Below, in pieces: positions 62,079-64,000 of a stretch of DNA of 64,000 bases; position 1 is the stretch's first letter, and every line of letters starts with the position of its first letter. This DNA comes from Sindora glabra (taxonomy: Eukaryota; Streptophyta; Magnoliopsida; Fabales; Fabaceae), in NCBI GenBank assembly GCA_020226215.1, contig CM035236.1, positions 59,873,809-59,937,808 on the forward strand, written 5' to 3'. The notes below the pieces were generated by a model, which was not told the origin of the DNA, ran no database searches, and was given only the letters and a program-made list of their open reading frames with translations. Position numbers and translations under genes: made by a program.

Positions 62079-63601
62079 TGAAACACCCCTTTCTCTAGTA
62101 TCCTTATGCTAATTAGGTACATTTCCATCAAGCTTAAATTTTATAGTGACCTTATTTAATTTATGTATCTAATCAATATTTATCACATTTTTGACTTACT
62201 TATGTATATAATCAGTAATCTAGTTTGCAAAGCAACAGTTATAATTGTCAATATTCATATATTCACTTTACTTCTACCCTTTAATCATATATATGATACA
62301 TTCCAAATTTTGTTTCATAGTTGACCTTTACATAAGACTTATAAATTCACTTTTTTATTCCCATTCATTATAATAATTCATATCTCTCCAATCTTAATCT
62401 CACTTATTATTTTATTTCAACCTAAGCAAAAGAAATATATTTTAAAACAATTCTAATAGTGACAATATGAGGTAAGGTTCAACTACAAAATTTACTAGTG
62501 GAGCCTAAACAATAATGATAATGTAAGCTTAATTAGAAGCAATATAAAAATGCACATAATTTTCAAGCATAAGGTTTGTGCAAAGATTGCATTTCTAAAG
62601 AAAACATTTGTGTTGTTACTTAGTCAAGCTTTTCCTAACGATAGAAATACATTAAAATATCTTTGGAAACTCTAGGATCCTATTATCTTGCTTATGGGAT
62701 ATGAACAATAAAGTTTTGTTGTAGAATTTCTCAATTGCACAGTAAATATTATTGCAAATGATTGGTGCTAATAAAGTGCTAGAATTGGGACATAAAGTGT
62801 GTGTATTTACTTAGTCTGATTTCTCTTGTGCTAAAAAAGCCTACCTTTGTCTCGTAAGTTAGCCATTATGACCAGTTTGATAGGAAAATATGCTTAATTT
62901 TGAATGAAGATTAGCCTAAAAATCAAGTATAATGTAGAGGTCTTATGAAGTGAATTTAAGAGAAAATACATTTGTAGATTATTTTTTAATTTTTCTAAGT
63001 TAGGGGTATTTTAGTAATTTTATGAGATTTGAGAATTTGAAAAAGTTTGAAAAGCCTATATTTATGATCTTGGCCATTTTTATCTTTGAGTTGGTGTGTT
63101 ATAGTGTTAGTTGGATATTTAAAGAATGGTAAAAAGAGATTTGTGATGACTTGGAAAAAGTATATCCTATTCTCACTGAGTAGGTTTTTATTCCAAATGC
63201 TTTATAAATGGATGAAGTATCGGGAGGTCAATCGGGGGCACCTTGGTATAAAGCTTGGCACTCAAGTATCTTAACTTCTAGCTTTCTCCTACATACTTAA
63301 AACTATGTAATAAGGCATATACCATTGAATGGAATTGTTCTTTTCCCTTTCAATTGTATTTATAAGCTCCTAATGTGGATCATTCTTGCAATTCTATATG
63401 CATGAATGGTTTAGTGACTAGGTTATGTTATCTTTGGACATGTTGTATATGAGATTTTATTATATGAGTGATAAATCTTTGATATCATGCTATCTTTTTC
63501 TAGTATGCCATAAGAAAGTTTTATTGGAAAGTTAGCATGTTCACAATTAGAGGCAAGTATATGCCTCACAATTTCAGCCAAAGACCTAGCAATTCGTGAC
63601 A
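62079..63601 (+). repeat. Tekay-like 5' LTR (copy G), about 1.5 kb
   Basis: The start TGAAACACCCC, followed by CTAGTATCCTTATGCTAATTAG, aligns with the start of LTR C. It contains GGGGTATTTTAGTAATTTT (63005), a TATA-like CCTATATTTATG (63056), CTCACTGAGTAGG (63173), and ends ATTCGTGACA at 63601. A primer-binding site follows directly. The open frame 63086-63274 inside has no recognisable domain. The orientation is plus, so the coding part would lie beyond the window. Confidence 0.6.
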
Positions 63602-63615
63602 TTTTGTATCAAACT
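63602..63615 (+). promoter_or_regulatory. Decayed primer-binding site (initiator tRNA-Met type)
   Basis: TTTTGTATCAAACT directly after the LTR end resembles TTTGGTATCAGAGC, the site typical of Tekay/Del elements, with a few changes. Confidence 0.55.
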
Positions 63616-64000
63616 CAATTAATGCTAGTAAGTATGATCAAGTAAGCAACAATTGGTTGAAATGTAGCTTGTCTAATATATCAAGAGAACATTAGTTAGT
63701 ACATCACATGTAAGCTTAGATGATTGTGAGCTAGCTTGCAATGTGCAAGAAAATGGTTATGTGCTCATTCATTGTAGTGGCATCAAAGGAAGCATGACCA
63801 TTCGAAAGAATGTGAGAATTAACAGCCCATCTAGAAAGAGAAGCCTTTATCTTACTAGTAGGCTTGACAATATCTGGAAGGATAAAGTTTGCAATTGATT
63901 GTGCCAAAGGGTAAAACTTTGGTCATGCAAAAATGTGTGACCATAATTGATGAATACATCTTAAGGGATGGCACGTTGGATTAATATATCCAAATGGATT
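63616..64000 (+). mobile_element. Leader of a Tekay-like element running off the window
   Basis: Position after LTR and primer-binding site makes this the 5' untranslated leader or start of gag. No gag motif is readable yet, and the frame has stops. Confidence 0.4.

Noticed and set aside
63086..63274. 62-codon open frame
   Set aside because: Lies in the LTR that ends at 63601; contains the LTR motif CACTGAGTAGG and no protein domain.
60316..63601. One long LTR starting at TGTAACACC (60316)
   Set aside because: The alignment with LTR C starts at 62079 (TGAAACACCCC), which also gives the better motif spacing; no support for the longer form.

Overview
The window is eukaryotic nuclear DNA from a flowering plant, almost certainly a eudicot; I cannot name the species. 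It is very AT-rich with long (TA)n runs, has no dense or operon-like coding, and carries plant-type mobile elements: Tekay/Del-like and Athila-like Ty3/gypsy elements, a CACTA (En/Spm) element and hAT-like MITEs. The only host gene I recognise is a dead EF-hand gene of the CML25/26 type. I see no tRNA, rRNA, CRISPR array or intact protein-coding gene.

Layout. 1-2580: decayed internal region of a Tekay/Del-like Ty3/gypsy element on the minus strand (RT, protease and gag fragments). Its long LTR (2581-10212) is split by a second solo LTR (3408-8161), which is itself split by a hAT-like element (7170-8112). 11932-14940: another solo LTR of the same second family. 16999-19936: minus-strand solo LTR with TSD TCACA. 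21360-37951: a CACTA element with TIRs of about 28 bp, TSD TAT, subterminal repeats and remnants of a Ptta/En/Spm-type transposase gene and a Ulp1-like protease domain. Inside it, at 24447-34895, sits a young Athila-like retrotransposon with TSD TATAT that codes only for gag and protease. Its left LTR holds a further solo LTR (25091-27552). 37952-53000: degraded LTR-derived DNA and MITEs. 52974-56549: the CML pseudogene, cut in two by a clean 2,881-bp solo LTR (53424-56304, TSD TAAAT). 56550-62078: MITEs and simple AT-rich DNA. 62079-63601: one more Tekay-like LTR followed by a primer-binding site, so another element continues past the right edge.

The most unusual signal is a GC-rich set of nested-palindrome units built on ACACGGGG...CCCCGTGT. 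I count six in each Athila-like LTR, three in that element's 3' internal region, and four in the otherwise unrelated solo LTR nested in the left LTR. The window is best read as a stratigraphy of insertions. TSDs at most elements allow the order of events to be worked out, and in the CML gene they show that a stop codon was present before the LTR arrived.
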